From assembly GCA_963971285.1 (NCBI GenBank), contig OZ020251.1, positions 5,766,001 to 5,830,000 of the forward strand: a stretch of 64,000 bases of DNA, written 5' to 3'. Positions within the stretch are counted from its first letter, which is position 1. Each line of letters begins with the position of its first letter. A program made the translations under genes and the position numbers. The notes beneath the pieces were generated by a model, which made no database searches, was not told where the DNA came from, and saw nothing but the letters and a program-made list of their open reading frames with translations. The stretch is from Astropecten irregularis. Its lineage: Eukaryota > Echinodermata > Asteroidea > Paxillosida > Astropectinidae. Below are positions 11,956 through 21,624 of this stretch, in pieces.

Positions 11956-14112
11956 TTACTGACATCCGAGCAACTCGAGTCGCATTTTGACATCCGTTAG
12001 CCACTCAACAGGTTCAATACGCACGACTGTCGCAACGATGCTCTGATGAAACATATTGATGAAAGGAGTTGTAGCATCGTCGATGTTACCATCAAAAACC
12101 TGCATGTAGAGATTATAACCAAACATCTCTTAGCAGTTCTGAACTGTACAAAACTTAATCTGAACGATTTCAGAAATTAGTAATTATCAATAGCAACCTG
12201 CCCATCAGCAAAAACAATGACCTGAAACTTAAGCAATGCTTATAGTAAGAAGGGCCTGATGCGTTTCGATCCTAGCAGGATCTTTTTCGAAAATAACGGA
12301 ATTGATTTCAATTTGTTGTTTGATTCTTAGAGGCTTGAGAGAGCGTACATCAAAATGGAAACAAGTTACATCGTCTGACTTAGGGAGGATACGGTAATTT
12401 GGCAACTGAGCCGTACTTCCCCTCGAATGTACACAACCTATTTACCACCTCACAACATTCAACAACTGTTTTCTTATGCCACGTGTCGTCTTGTTTAGGT
12501 TTAGGTTTTCGAAGAAATCTTCGGGAATGGTGCTCAAATCCTTGACTTAAAATGACTCGAGCTGCACACCCGAGCCGTAGCTATAAAGAATTTCCCTGCA
12601 ATTTCGTTTTAACTGTTTCCTACAACCCAACCCACATTACACACATGTACTTCATACACCATACTACAATGGGTTAAAAGCTTTGAATGAGGCGGGAGCG
12701 ATGTTTAGTTCTTGTACGTAGGCTCATGTATGCAAGCAAGTGATCGGGATTTGACCGATGAAATTCCTCAATCTAATGATGTGGTAAAACATACCTTGGT
12801 GACTCCGTTATCATCGGTTACGTATTGGTAGGTAGAGGAGGCTTGCTCCTTGTACGACACCTTGAACCTCGTTACGCGATAATTATTGGGTCCACCTTGA
12901 GAAATGACTCCTCCCACCACTGTACTATCAACCAGGTCAATTTCAAGCCAGGAATCGGTTTCACCATCTCTTAATAACAATAGGAAAGTACAACAATGGG
13001 TGACAACTCATGAAGCATATCAATTAGACCAGGGGTCAATTTCACCAAACTTATCGTAACTTATTATTAGTCGTAAGAGTTAAGATGCATTGCTGCCCTT
13101 CATAGGACATCCCCTACGAATGGAATAACAGAAATGAACATTTCAGCAAAGTACCATCAATGGCTATTAAGAAATTATCATGATACCTACAATGCTGACT
13201 GCCAGTATTTCTCGGAGTTCAAACGCCCATCATAGGCCTCGTGATACTCGGCTTCACTCGATGCAGTCATACGATCATCAGGAATGCTGCCGTCTTCAAT
13301 GCCCAGTGGCGCTGGGTTGGTGCAAGCAACTAATTAAACGAATCAAAACATATTCAAATGTACAGTGGCATCAGTGGAAATAGTCTGAAATTAAAATTTA
13401 ACATGAATATCACCTTTTTTTTTCCTTTCCGGTGGTCGCTGGTTCTAATGCCGCTCTAGCCAATTTTTGTTTGTTAACTTTTCACTGATTTCAAATTAAT
13501 GAAGTCAGTTTCCATTGTGTTTATTTGATGATAACCTTTGCTCTTTGTTTTGTAAAAAAAAGGAAAGTGGAAAACTGTACCTTGCTCCTCAGTAGTTGGT
13601 TCCTCGGTAGTTGGTACCTCGGTAGTTGGTTCCTCTGTAGTTGGCTCCTCGGTAGTTGGTTCCTCGGTAGTTGGCTCCTCGGTAGTTGGTACCTCGGTAG
13701 TTGGTACATCGGTAGTTGGCTCCTCGGTAGTTGGCTCCTCGGTAGTTGGCTCCTCGGTAGTTGGCTCCTCGGTAGTTGGTACCTCGGTAGTTGGTACCTC
13801 GGTAGTTGGTACCTCGGCAGTTTGCTCCTCTGTAGTTGGCTCCTCGGTAGTTTGAACCTTGGTAGTTTGTACCCTGGTAGTCGGTTCCTGGGTAGTTGGC
13901 ACCTTTGTAGTTGGCTCCTTGGTAGTATGCACCTTGGTAGTTGGTACCCTGCTTGTTGGCACTTTAGTAGTTGGTTCCTCGGTAGTTGGTTCCTCGGTAG
14001 TTGGTACCTTGGTAGTTGGTACCTTGGTAGTTGGTACCTTGGTAGTTGGTACCTTGGTAGTTGGTTCCTTTGTATTTGGCACATTGGTTGTTTGTTCTCC
14101 GTCCATTTTGTT
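11956..14112 (-). pseudogene. Gene 2A: beheaded copy, mucin-like repeat + F5/8C domain
   Basis: Exons: 14112-13581 (Thr/Pro/Glu repeats), 13329-13191, 12969-12795 and 12099-11956. The last three form one complete F5/8 type C domain: [12 protein letters not shown], then [21 protein letters not shown] and [12 protein letters not shown], then [20 protein letters not shown] and MRLELLGCQ followed by stop. Phases (0/1/2/0) and consensus splice sites fit. The intact copy-B gene starts with a signal-peptide/PAN exon at 50651-50340. No such exon lies upstream of 14112 in copy A, because the duplication ends inside intron 1. A LINE has also landed 94 bp upstream of the first remaining exon. It is probably not expressed as a secreted protein unless it has captured a new first exon. 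Confidence 0.75.
13585..14106 (-). repeat. Thr/Pro/Glu pentapeptide-coding minisatellite (copy A)
   Basis: About 35 tandem 15-bp units encode (E/K)(E/V)PTT repeats on the minus strand, a mucin-like, probably O-glycosylated linker. Unit boundaries follow codons, and substitutions mostly swap Glu/Lys and Val/Glu. The long plus-strand ORF rich in LGSW is a shadow of this repeat. Copy B: 43246-43767. Confidence 0.85.
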
Positions 14113-14445
14113 CTGAACAATTTAAATATAATAAAATTAAAACTTAGTTATTCATATACTTTTGTTCTTTCGATATCAATCAACCTCAGTCGGTTTCGAA
14201 TAATATTCGTAGAGGGCGCCATTCCCGAGGCTGCCTGTCTTTTTATCTCGCTCTGCATCCTGTTCGATTTTAATCCTGTAACATCCACCTTTTAACAACT
14301 TTTTATCAGTCCAGTACGTTTTTAACTTATATACTCGTGTGTAAGTCTGTTGTCTTGTGATCTTCAGTGTCCGGATCTGTACGCAAACCGTGTTTTTCTA
14401 CCATGTTTTCGTTCACCATTGGCCATCCGTTTTAAAAACAACAAC

Positions 14446-17400
14446 ATGGCTGCCGTGTCCTTCCGTGGCCGTGCATTAATGGCCATAGCAACATGTACTT
14501 TACTACTCCTTGCTGGACTACAGATCCGACAGCATCTGTTGCGGCTGAACACGACTATGTCTTTGTCAAACATTCTTACTTTTACACCATCAACTGCCAT
14601 ATGTTACGGAACTACATGTATTCCACAATCAGCTTTGTTACTGCGGGTGAGTCATTATTCATATCGACGTAGGCCTAGCTGGTTGTCCAACCCTTCAAAC
14701 CGTGCCTTATCTAGATGGACAAAGCATGGGGAAACCTCCATCTTCGTCCCGGGCAGTGAACCGCCTCGTGACATTACTATTTTTATGGACGTGGAATCCA
14801 ACCCTGGTCCTGCCTGTGACGTTTTACTATGCGAATCTGCAAGCAAAAACGAATCCTGTTGTGAAGTTCTCCTACCGACCCTGTCTGTTGGTGAGGGTCT
14901 TACGCAACATAGAATTCAGTACTCTTTGCAACAGCTTTTGAATTTACGATCATCGTCCTACCGTTTGTGCCCACAACAATTGTCTACGGTTAAACGTAAT
15001 GGTCTACTACGTAAATGCAGAGGGAAAAGAGCAGGTAAACGGACCCAAGCAAGAAGAGCTGGATATGCCACTGTGGACAACTTGACCACTTCAACATATC
15101 AACATGGTCAAACTAGTTTATCTCAGGAATCTACTATTCAAGTTATGATTGGAAGGAGAAAAGGGGAAATCCAACACCTTAATCCCAACAGACAGCGGGC
15201 AAAGTTAGCAAATCTGGTTGCTTTGACTAGCAAGCCCATCGGTCGAGTGGAGCAGCACCCTTGCCTACCACGCTTTTTGTTGACTAATGCCAGATCAGTG
15301 CTGAATAAATTAGACGAAGTCGGGATGGTTCTCAATACTAACCAGATTGATATCGCAGTAATAACGGAATCCTGGATTTCAACAAGTACTGCACCCGAAC
15401 AGTTTGCAATAGCGGGATACAACGCCTTCAGTGCATGTAGACCTAAGAGAGCAGGGGGCGGTGTTCTCATCTATGTCAAGGACAATTTCTCGTCCCTACC
15501 CATCCAGGACATAACTGTACCACCGCAAATTGAGGGAGAATGGATCTTGGTACATCATTCCAAACTACCCAGGAGTGTCCCCGCGATTGCTATTTTTGCA
15601 GTGTATGTTGCACCAGACTCACCTCACATTGACTTAGTGCACCAGCACATTGTTTCAACAATGGACCATCTATTGACTAGTAGGCCAAATATTGGTCTGG
15701 TTATCTTAGGTGATTTTAATCAATTCGACATTTATCCAATATGTAATGGAAATAACCTTAAACAAGTTGTTTCGAAGCCTACTAGAGAGAATGCCGTATT
15801 GGATTTGATAATTACCAATTTTAGTAATCAGTATCATAATCCTTTGATTGTACCACCAATTGGGAAAAGTGACCATAATTGCATATTGTGGGAGCCTTGT
15901 AGATACTCTGTGCCAAACAAACTTAGTAAAAAATTTGTTCGGCCAATGACCGACTCAAGCGTACGAGCTTTTGCACATTGGATACATGCCCAAAATTGGC
16001 ATGAAATAACAAGTGTTGAGTCTTGCCAACTCAAAGCTGACGTTTTCTACGAAACGATTAACCAATCAATTGATTTATATTTCCCCATTAAAACTGTCAA
16101 GAAATTCTGTAGTGATAAACCATGGTTCAATGATCGCATTAGAAAAACAATTTTGAGCAGACAAAAGGCATTCATTAACGGTGATCAAAGTAAATACCGT
16201 CTCCTCCGTAATAAGGTTAATCGCCAACTATTAGCTGCCAAACAATCATTCTATGCCGGAAGGGTTCGCAGGTTAAGGAAAACTGACCCGGCAGGGTGGC
16301 ATCGACAAATACGCAATTTAACTAATTTAGGGAATGGTGATTTAACCATCAATATTGAGGGTACCGATCCAGATGACACTAAATTGATTGCTAACAAAAT
16401 AAATGATTGTCTCGCTAACTTTTCTCAGACCCAGGTTCCGATCAGTTTACAGGACCTTCCAGCTTATTTGCCTAGTCCATCTACCCTTCCAGAAATTCAA
16501 CCATGGGAAACTTATAAAGAAATCAGGAAAATTTCAGTTAACAAAGCCGGGGGTCCAGATAACATACCAGCTAAAATTCTTAAGGAATTTGCATACGAAC
16601 TTTGCACACCTGTAACCGATATTCTGAATTCATCTTTCAGACAAGGTGTTGTTCCATGGCAGTGGAAGCAGGCTAATGTAGTGCCTGTCCCTAAAACACA
16701 ACCTCCTACTTTGCAGAAATTGAGACCAATCTCACTTACCCCCTTACTGGCTAAGGTTGCTGAAAGCTTCATATGTAATTGGATAATGCACTCAATTAAT
16801 TCTAATTTGGATACTAGGCAATTTGGAAATCGTAAAGGCATCTCTACAACTCACTGTATTATTGACATATATCATTATTTAATTTCTGGGGCTAATAATC
16901 CCAATAACATTAGCACTTTGATTCTCACCGATTTTAGTAAAGCATTTGATACTATCGATCATAAGGTTGCTATTAGCAGCCTTCTTGAACTTGGGGCACC
17001 TCCTTCTGCTGTGAAGTGGATAGCAAGTTTTCTTACAGAACGTCAGCAAAGGGTTCGTTATAAGGGATGTTTGTCAAATTGGGAAACCCTGTCTGGAGGA
17101 GTGCCCCAAGGAACTAAACTTGGTCCAGTGATCTTTTTAGCTTGCATAAATAATGCCCTTGATTGCAGTCATAATAAATGTTGGAAATATGTCGATGACC
17201 TCACCTTAGGGGAAACTAGATTAATTAACAAATCAAGTAATCTCCAAGCTGATCTTAATCAATTGGATGAATGGTCTAAAAGTAATGGGTTTTCTTTGAA
17301 CCCTATTAAATGCAAAGCTTTTCAAATTTATTTTGGTAAGAAAAGTGTTTTGGATACTTCATACTATGTTTCTAATATGCAATTACCGATTGTCTCCAGT

Positions 17401-17934
17401 GTTAAATTACTTGGAATTACGCTCCAGAGTAACTTAAAATGGAACAGCCATATCACTGAAATCATTAAGAAAGTTAACAAAAAACTGTTCATGCTTCGTA
17501 AACTCAAGGTAACCGGATTAAACACAGATGAGTTAATTATTATTTATAAGGGTTACATTCGCCCTGTCATGGAATATGCTGCCCCTGTTTGGCACTCGTC
17601 ATTAACATTGGCTCAATCTGATAAATTAGAACTTACTCAAAAACGTGTTTGTCGCATTGTACTTGGTACTAGGTATGCTAATTATAAACAAGCCCTTCTT
17701 GATTTGAAATTAGAAAGCTTGTATGAAAGGAGGTTAAATCTTTGCTCTAAATTCATTCTTAAAACTTATAAATCTAACAAATTTAACGACTGGTTCCCTA
17801 AATCCAACAAATGTCATGCAATGACTTTAAGATCAACTCGTTTATTTCACAAGCACCATGGTGCTACTAACAGATTCAAAAATAGTCCCATCCCCTTTTT
17901 AACTGGAATGTTAAATTCCACTCTTAATGACTGA
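14446..17934 (+). CDS. LINE polyprotein: 2A motif, AP endonuclease, reverse transcriptase
   Basis: I choose the ATG at 14446 (AACATGGCT, good context; 1,162 residues). The frame is open upstream to 14350 but only from a TTG codon. Numbering from 14350, residues 41-58 are a hydrophobic, signal-like segment. DVESNPGP (147-154) is a canonical 2A motif. The endonuclease runs from about 305 to 515, with TNARS (N313), ITESW (E340), GDFNQFD and KSDHN (D508, H509). Reverse transcriptase spans about 680-1000, with LRPISLTPLLAK, LTDFSKAFDTIDH (D861), GGVPQGTKLGP and KYVDD (947-950). The C-terminal region (EYAAPVW, LELTQKRVCRIVLGTRY) is typical of CR1/L2/Crack-type elements. All key catalytic residues appear present. 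It would nick target DNA and prime reverse transcription. Confidence 0.93.
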   Translation: MAAVSFRGRALMAIATCTLLLLAGLQIRQHLLRLNTTMSLSNILTFTPSTAICYGTTCIPQSALLLRVSHYSYRRRPSWLSNPSNRALSRWTKHGETSIFVPGSEPPRDITIFMDVESNPGPACDVLLCESASKNESCCEVLLPTLSVGEGLTQHRIQYSLQQLLNLRSSSYRLCPQQLSTVKRNGLLRKCRGKRAGKRTQARRAGYATVDNLTTSTYQHGQTSLSQESTIQVMIGRRKGEIQHLNPNRQRAKLANLVALTSKPIGRVEQHPCLPRFLLTNARSVLNKLDEVGMVLNTNQIDIAVITESWISTSTAPEQFAIAGYNAFSACRPKRAGGGVLIYVKDNFSSLPIQDITVPPQIEGEWILVHHSKLPRSVPAIAIFAVYVAPDSPHIDLVHQHIVSTMDHLLTSRPNIGLVILGDFNQFDIYPICNGNNLKQVVSKPTRENAVLDLIITNFSNQYHNPLIVPPIGKSDHNCILWEPCRYSVPNKLSKKFVRPMTDSSVRAFAHWIHAQNWHEITSVESCQLKADVFYETINQSIDLYFPIKTVKKFCSDKPWFNDRIRKTILSRQKAFINGDQSKYRLLRNKVNRQLLAAKQSFYAGRVRRLRKTDPAGWHRQIRNLTNLGNGDLTINIEGTDPDDTKLIANKINDCLANFSQTQVPISLQDLPAYLPSPSTLPEIQPWETYKEIRKISVNKAGGPDNIPAKILKEFAYELCTPVTDILNSSFRQGVVPWQWKQANVVPVPKTQPPTLQKLRPISLTPLLAKVAESFICNWIMHSINSNLDTRQFGNRKGISTTHCIIDIYHYLISGANNPNNISTLILTDFSKAFDTIDHKVAISSLLELGAPPSAVKWIASFLTERQQRVRYKGCLSNWETLSGGVPQGTKLGPVIFLACINNALDCSHNKCWKYVDDLTLGETRLINKSSNLQADLNQLDEWSKSNGFSLNPIKCKAFQIYFGKKSVLDTSYYVSNMQLPIVSSVKLLGITLQSNLKWNSHITEIIKKVNKKLFMLRKLKVTGLNTDELIIIYKGYIRPVMEYAAPVWHSSLTLAQSDKLELTQKRVCRIVLGTRYANYKQALLDLKLESLYERRLNLCSKFILKTYKSNKFNDWFPKSNKCHAMTLRSTRLFHKHHGATNRFKNSPIPFLTGMLNSTLND
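14788..14811 (+). other. 2A ribosome-skipping motif in the LINE ORF
   Basis: It encodes DVESNPGP, matching the consensus D(V/I)ExNPG-P. Skipping between G153 and P154 would release an N-terminal peptide of about 121 residues (from the ATG at 14446) from the endonuclease/RT protein. APE-type LINEs of sea urchins, lancelets and molluscs are known to carry such motifs near the N-terminus. Confidence 0.85.
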
Positions 17935-18136
17935 CTGACATCTTATCTTTTAAGTTGATTGTCCTGCATTTTTTGATATTGTGTGTATGAGTCCACCTAG
18001 TATTTTTGTGTTCTGCGTGTACATTATTTAAATCTTTTCTTAGTTTGTGTTTTGTAAATTTCCTTTAAAATTAATTTCTTTGTGTGTTATATTTTTAAAG
18101 TGATATATGTAAATTTTTACTGATGTAACCACGGTG

Positions 18137-18198
18137 CAATTCAACCTTCGGGTTGCAAGACTTGTGGAAAAATAAACCATGAATAATAATAATAATAT
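18137..18198 (+). promoter_or_regulatory. LINE 3' end: UUCG hairpin, AATAAA and AAT tail
   Basis: CAACC (18142-18146), loop TTCG, GGTTG (18151-18155) form a stable UUCG-capped hairpin. It is followed by AATAAA (18171) and an (AAT)n tail. In CR1/L2-type elements the short 3' hairpin plus microsatellite tail is the part recognised by the element's own reverse transcriptase. That role is inferred here. Confidence 0.6.
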
Positions 18199-18613
18199 AC
18201 GTCATTGGCCGCCATGCACAATAACTGCACACGCGAAACAATGCACTTAATAATTAAGGCATTTATATAGCGTTCTTACACAATGGTATCACAACGCTTA
18301 GTACTTCAGTACACAGGCAACGTAAAGTGTCCTGCGCGTAACCACGGACAGCATAGACAAACTTGATAGCCAACCACGTGATTTTATGGCGTCGGTGAAG
18401 AACCAATATAGCCTTATATTCTCGGAATATTCAAGCCATGTACGTTAAATCAGTCGCACGATCCATGTTCGTTTAAACTTATTCAATTGTTTTGGCTGTG
18501 ATTCATGTTGAAATCTGCTAACCACCATGCCCGACTAGGTTTGGGTGGCTCAGACTTACGATGAATTAAATGTGGTGCTCTAGATTAATTCAATACGGGG
18601 GTTACAAAATAGT
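18199..18613. other. No gene seen
   Basis: Non-coding sequence resuming copy A after the LINE. It matches 43868-44282. Confidence 0.4.
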
Positions 18614-18745
18614 AGGCCGCCATGAGTTTGCAACACGTTGGCCAATATGTCGACAAACTACGCATCTTTCCACATGCGCAGTTTGTCGACAAAAATAATT
18701 CCGCGGATTTTGATTGGCCAACGCGTTGCAAAATCATGGTGGCGC
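18614..18745. mobile_element. Foldback element with GTCGACAAACT core
   Basis: The two halves are inverted copies. The outer arms read GGCCGCCATGA...TTGCAACACGTTGGCCAAT against the reverse complement GCGCCACCATGA...TTGCAACGCGTTGGCCAAT. The inner arms GTCGACAAACTACGCA and TGCGCAGTTTGTCGAC flank a 10-base loop. It is a near-palindromic MITE-like element. Copy B: 44283-44414. Confidence 0.7.
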
Positions 18746-18974
18746 ATTTTTGTGAATCGCACTATAGTCCCTTTATATGGATAAAGGGTCTCTCAATCGC
18801 ACGTATTTTCAAACAATCAAACGGGATAGAGTTTGCTTGATTGGTGTACCCCTGTTGGAGTGTTGGAGGTCTCACCGGGTAAAGCAAGATAAAAACAAAG
18901 GTTAACACCGATAAGGATGGAGGAGTTCGTTTCAGTTCGTCTCTATAGGTGAAGACAATTCTGCATTTGGAGTA

Positions 18975-19617
18975 CTCTTTACGGTAATGCTGTTAGCCTG
19001 GGACTTAATCTCACTTCCAAACTCTCTTGGGTCAAGTATATTCAAAGTATTGCCAAAAGGGCTTCCCAACGCCTAGGCTGCCTGTATCGGGTACGGCAGT
19101 ACATTTCCCCTGCCATCTGCCATTTTGTTCCTGTACAAGTCTACCATACTACCTGTCATGGAATACTGTTCTCATATCTGGGATGGCTCCCCAGCCTGTC
19201 ATCTATCCCTTCTCGACAGAATCCAGCGTCATGTTGTGAACTTGATTGGTAAAGACCTAGCATCGTCCCTGGAACCTTTATCCCATCGGCGCTCAGTTGC
19301 TTCACTGAGCCTTTTTTACAGATAAACCATGGAATGTGCTCCAATGGTATTTCAACGGTTGTACCACCTAACCGGTCATCTGGTCGCACAACTCACTTTT
19401 CTTGCAGTTCCCATCCTTTCTCTGTTACAATCCCCAAATCAAATACCTCAAGATATTCCTCGTTTCTTTTCACCAATCACTGCCTCACTCTGGATTTCCC
19501 TACCCTCATCCTGTTTTCCTACAGAATATGATCTGTCCCAATCTCAACATAATTTTAATAATTTTCTTGCAAATAGCTCTGGTTTTCTCTCTCCTTTCCT
19601 TTAGACATCGCCTTTGA
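18975..19617 (+). pseudogene. C-terminal relic of a Jockey-type LINE
   Basis: Several frames in sequence encode the region after the RT of Jockey-group LINEs: [24 protein letters not shown], then [40 protein letters not shown], then [14 protein letters not shown], then [17 protein letters not shown]. At least two frameshifts separate them. Copy B: 44644-45286. Confidence 0.75.
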
Positions 19618-20855
19618 GTGGCCCTTTCGAGCTAATTCCAGACTTGTATAAAATAACAGAAAACAAATCATAATTCAATAGGTCCCAATCATTTCCTTTC
19701 GTGGCTTCTGCTTTTATCCAGTTATCTTATTCTTTACCAAATTCACAAGCTAACCACCCGCTAAACATCATTGTAAGCACCAATTTAAATTTAATTAATT
19801 TATTTGTTAATTATATTTAATGTCAATAGGATGTTCTTCTTTCCGACTAACTGATTTGAGATTATATCAATTACTCTGAAATCCTCAAAAGGACGACACT
19901 TCCATGACTTATATACTAAAATGAATATAATAAACCCTTATTGTTCCCTTGTTAAGAAAAAGCTGAACCAAGCTGAAGTATTTTTTTTAAGTTTGTATTG
20001 TTTTGACAGTCATTGTCAAGTGGAATCCGCCAGAAGGAAAAATATAATCCATAAGAACATATGGTGTACCAAAGACGACACTTCTCGTTGCTCCCTGAAG
20101 GGGCGACACCGACGGTGACCTCATACTGCGTCGCCGTCGTTGAGGGCCTCGGGAAAGCAAGTGGAAGTGGATGCACGGACCGTCATACATGCATACGCAT
20201 GGCAATGTACCTACCCCAACATTTTGCGCCTGCTGGTGGATCAGCCTCTTAATGCTAGTTACCATCGAGTTTGGGATCCTTTGCTGTCAGGCGGCCATGA
20301 CCTGCAGCATGTTTTTCACCTTGTACCTTGTAGAATTTACTTCCGAAAGGTCCTCCAGGGACTATAATGGAAGTTCAGAAGATTGGAAGAAGATACAGGT
20401 TTAGAGGTGGGATGAAAACTCTACAGTGATATTCTGGGTAAAACCCAAAGAATCATATTGGGACTGAAAACCCAATCCACTTGTGGACCAAGCTGGAATA
20501 GAACATGGTCCGCAGAGGTGAAAGGCGAGGAAAGAACCGCTACACCAACCTGACTCCCTGTACCCGTCAGAGTGGTATGTCTAAAGCAGTCCAAACAGGT
20601 GTGTAATGGAAAGGAATTTAGGGAAGCAAATCAAGGACCAAAAAAACGGAAGCCAGTCCCTCACACAGAAACAGGACAGGACAGGAATGTCCTAATCTCT
20701 TCACAGAGTAAATAGGACGGGAAGAGGTAATACAACCGTTTCGAGGAAGAAAGTACTGCCTCTACCCCTATTTGTGGCAGATTACCAACCAAGGCGGTCC
20801 AACATGTACAGTTGCGCTTTTTTGGTGTGTGAGAACGTGCCTATTGTGTTATTGC
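19618..20855. other. End of copy A; no intact gene; duplication junction at 20799/20800
   Basis: Shared with 45287-46468 up to 20799. The last few hundred bases carry seven of the eight A/B differences I found. The final bases continue into a Penelope-like element in copy B but not here, where the sequence jumps to the older paralogous block. No gene is recognised. Confidence 0.5.
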
Positions 20856-21407
20856 AAGCAAGAGCCAGATACTTAGGACACTGACTTTTAACTAGTGGCT
20901 TCATTGAATCCGTATTTACAAAGGTTCCAGTGTTCCAGTTCTTGTACTCCAGAATACTTTATCTCACTCATTCTTGTGGAAATGAGAAGTTGGCTGAGAA
21001 TGAAGTAACAACAATGGTGATTTTCTTGGCATGGAATGGACTTGTATTCTGTACACATGCTTAGTAGTCTATGGGAATGTGTGGAAGAAATAGGAAATGC
21101 AGTGCTTTGTCTTCGGCCAGAATAAATTCAACACCACATTTGGTAAACTTGTGTATGTTAATGCATACACAGGAACAAAAAGTAGATGCATTTCCACTTT
21201 TCTGTGTTCTACGTGTCATGGTAGATGTCTACTGTACCCACTGGCCGTTCTGCGGTTGCTGGTTAACACATAATGTGCGAAGGCATGAATTAAACTATCT
21301 GCACAAAATAATTAAATATTTCTGGAATTTAAAATTGTAGCATTTGCTCATAAACAAAAGGGGGCGCCCTATTGAAATGATGTCAGGGGCCCGAGGTCCA
21401 TTTCGTC

Positions 21408-21624
21408 TAAGGGCCCTTTACACTAAGGCCCATAGGTTTGAGGCTAGGCTTGGTACTTATTTTGCAACCGCCAATTGAGGCCCACAAAACGAAATGAAGG
21501 GATTGGGCACACGATGAAGCAAAAGCAAGGCTCCAGCTTCTTCATGTATCTTCATTTCATTTAGGACACAAAAGGCAGTAGCAAAATAAATCCCAAGCCT
21601 AGTCTCATATCGTAAAGGCCCCTT
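21408..21624. mobile_element. Foldback sequence
   Basis: 21408-21469 (AAGGGCCCTTTAC...GCTAGGCTTGGTACTTATTTTGCAAC) is inverted at 21578-21624 (GTAGCAAAATAAATCCCAAGCCTAG...GTAAAGGCCCC), with a gap of about 108 bp. The arms are about 80% alike. It is absent from the paralogous block at 7100-8566. Confidence 0.55.

Larger units (their letters stand above)
6641..13034. repeat. Older paralogous block (relative of 20856-26534)
   Basis: 6641-7100 matches 20856-21300, and 8566-13034 matches 22010-26534, colinear with many substitutions and small indels. The middles differ: here a LINE fragment, there a foldback sequence. The block contains the last two F5/8C exons, so it reflects the duplication that made genes 1 and 2. 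Between 8566 and 11950 I see no gene, only a tRNA-like sequence and simple repeats (GTTT)n and G8 at 9335-9390. Copy B: 36302-42695. Confidence 0.7.
14207..18198 (+). mobile_element. Full-length non-LTR retrotransposon (CR1/L2/Crack-like)
   Basis: Alignment to the empty site in copy B (43867/43868) defines a 3,992-bp insertion. It begins TCGTAGAGGGCGCC and ends in AATAAACCATG(AAT)n. The 8-bp AATAATAT flanks both ends (14199-14206 and 18191-18198), consistent with a target-site duplication, although it merges with the AAT tail. It has a 5' leader (14207-14445), one ORF (14446-17934) and a 3' UTR (17935-18198). It sits in gene 2A's intron, opposite in orientation to the gene. The open ORF and clean empty site mark it as young. 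Confidence 0.92.

Noticed and set aside
13525..14295. 256-codon plus-strand ORF rich in LGSW repeats
   Set aside because: It is the antisense shadow of the minus-strand Thr/Pro/Glu coding repeat and starts from a TTG codon; the opposite strand has splice sites and a matching domain context.
14350..14445. N-terminal extension of the LINE ORF
   Set aside because: Opens only from TTG; the first ATG in good context is at 14446, so I treat the upstream part as leader.
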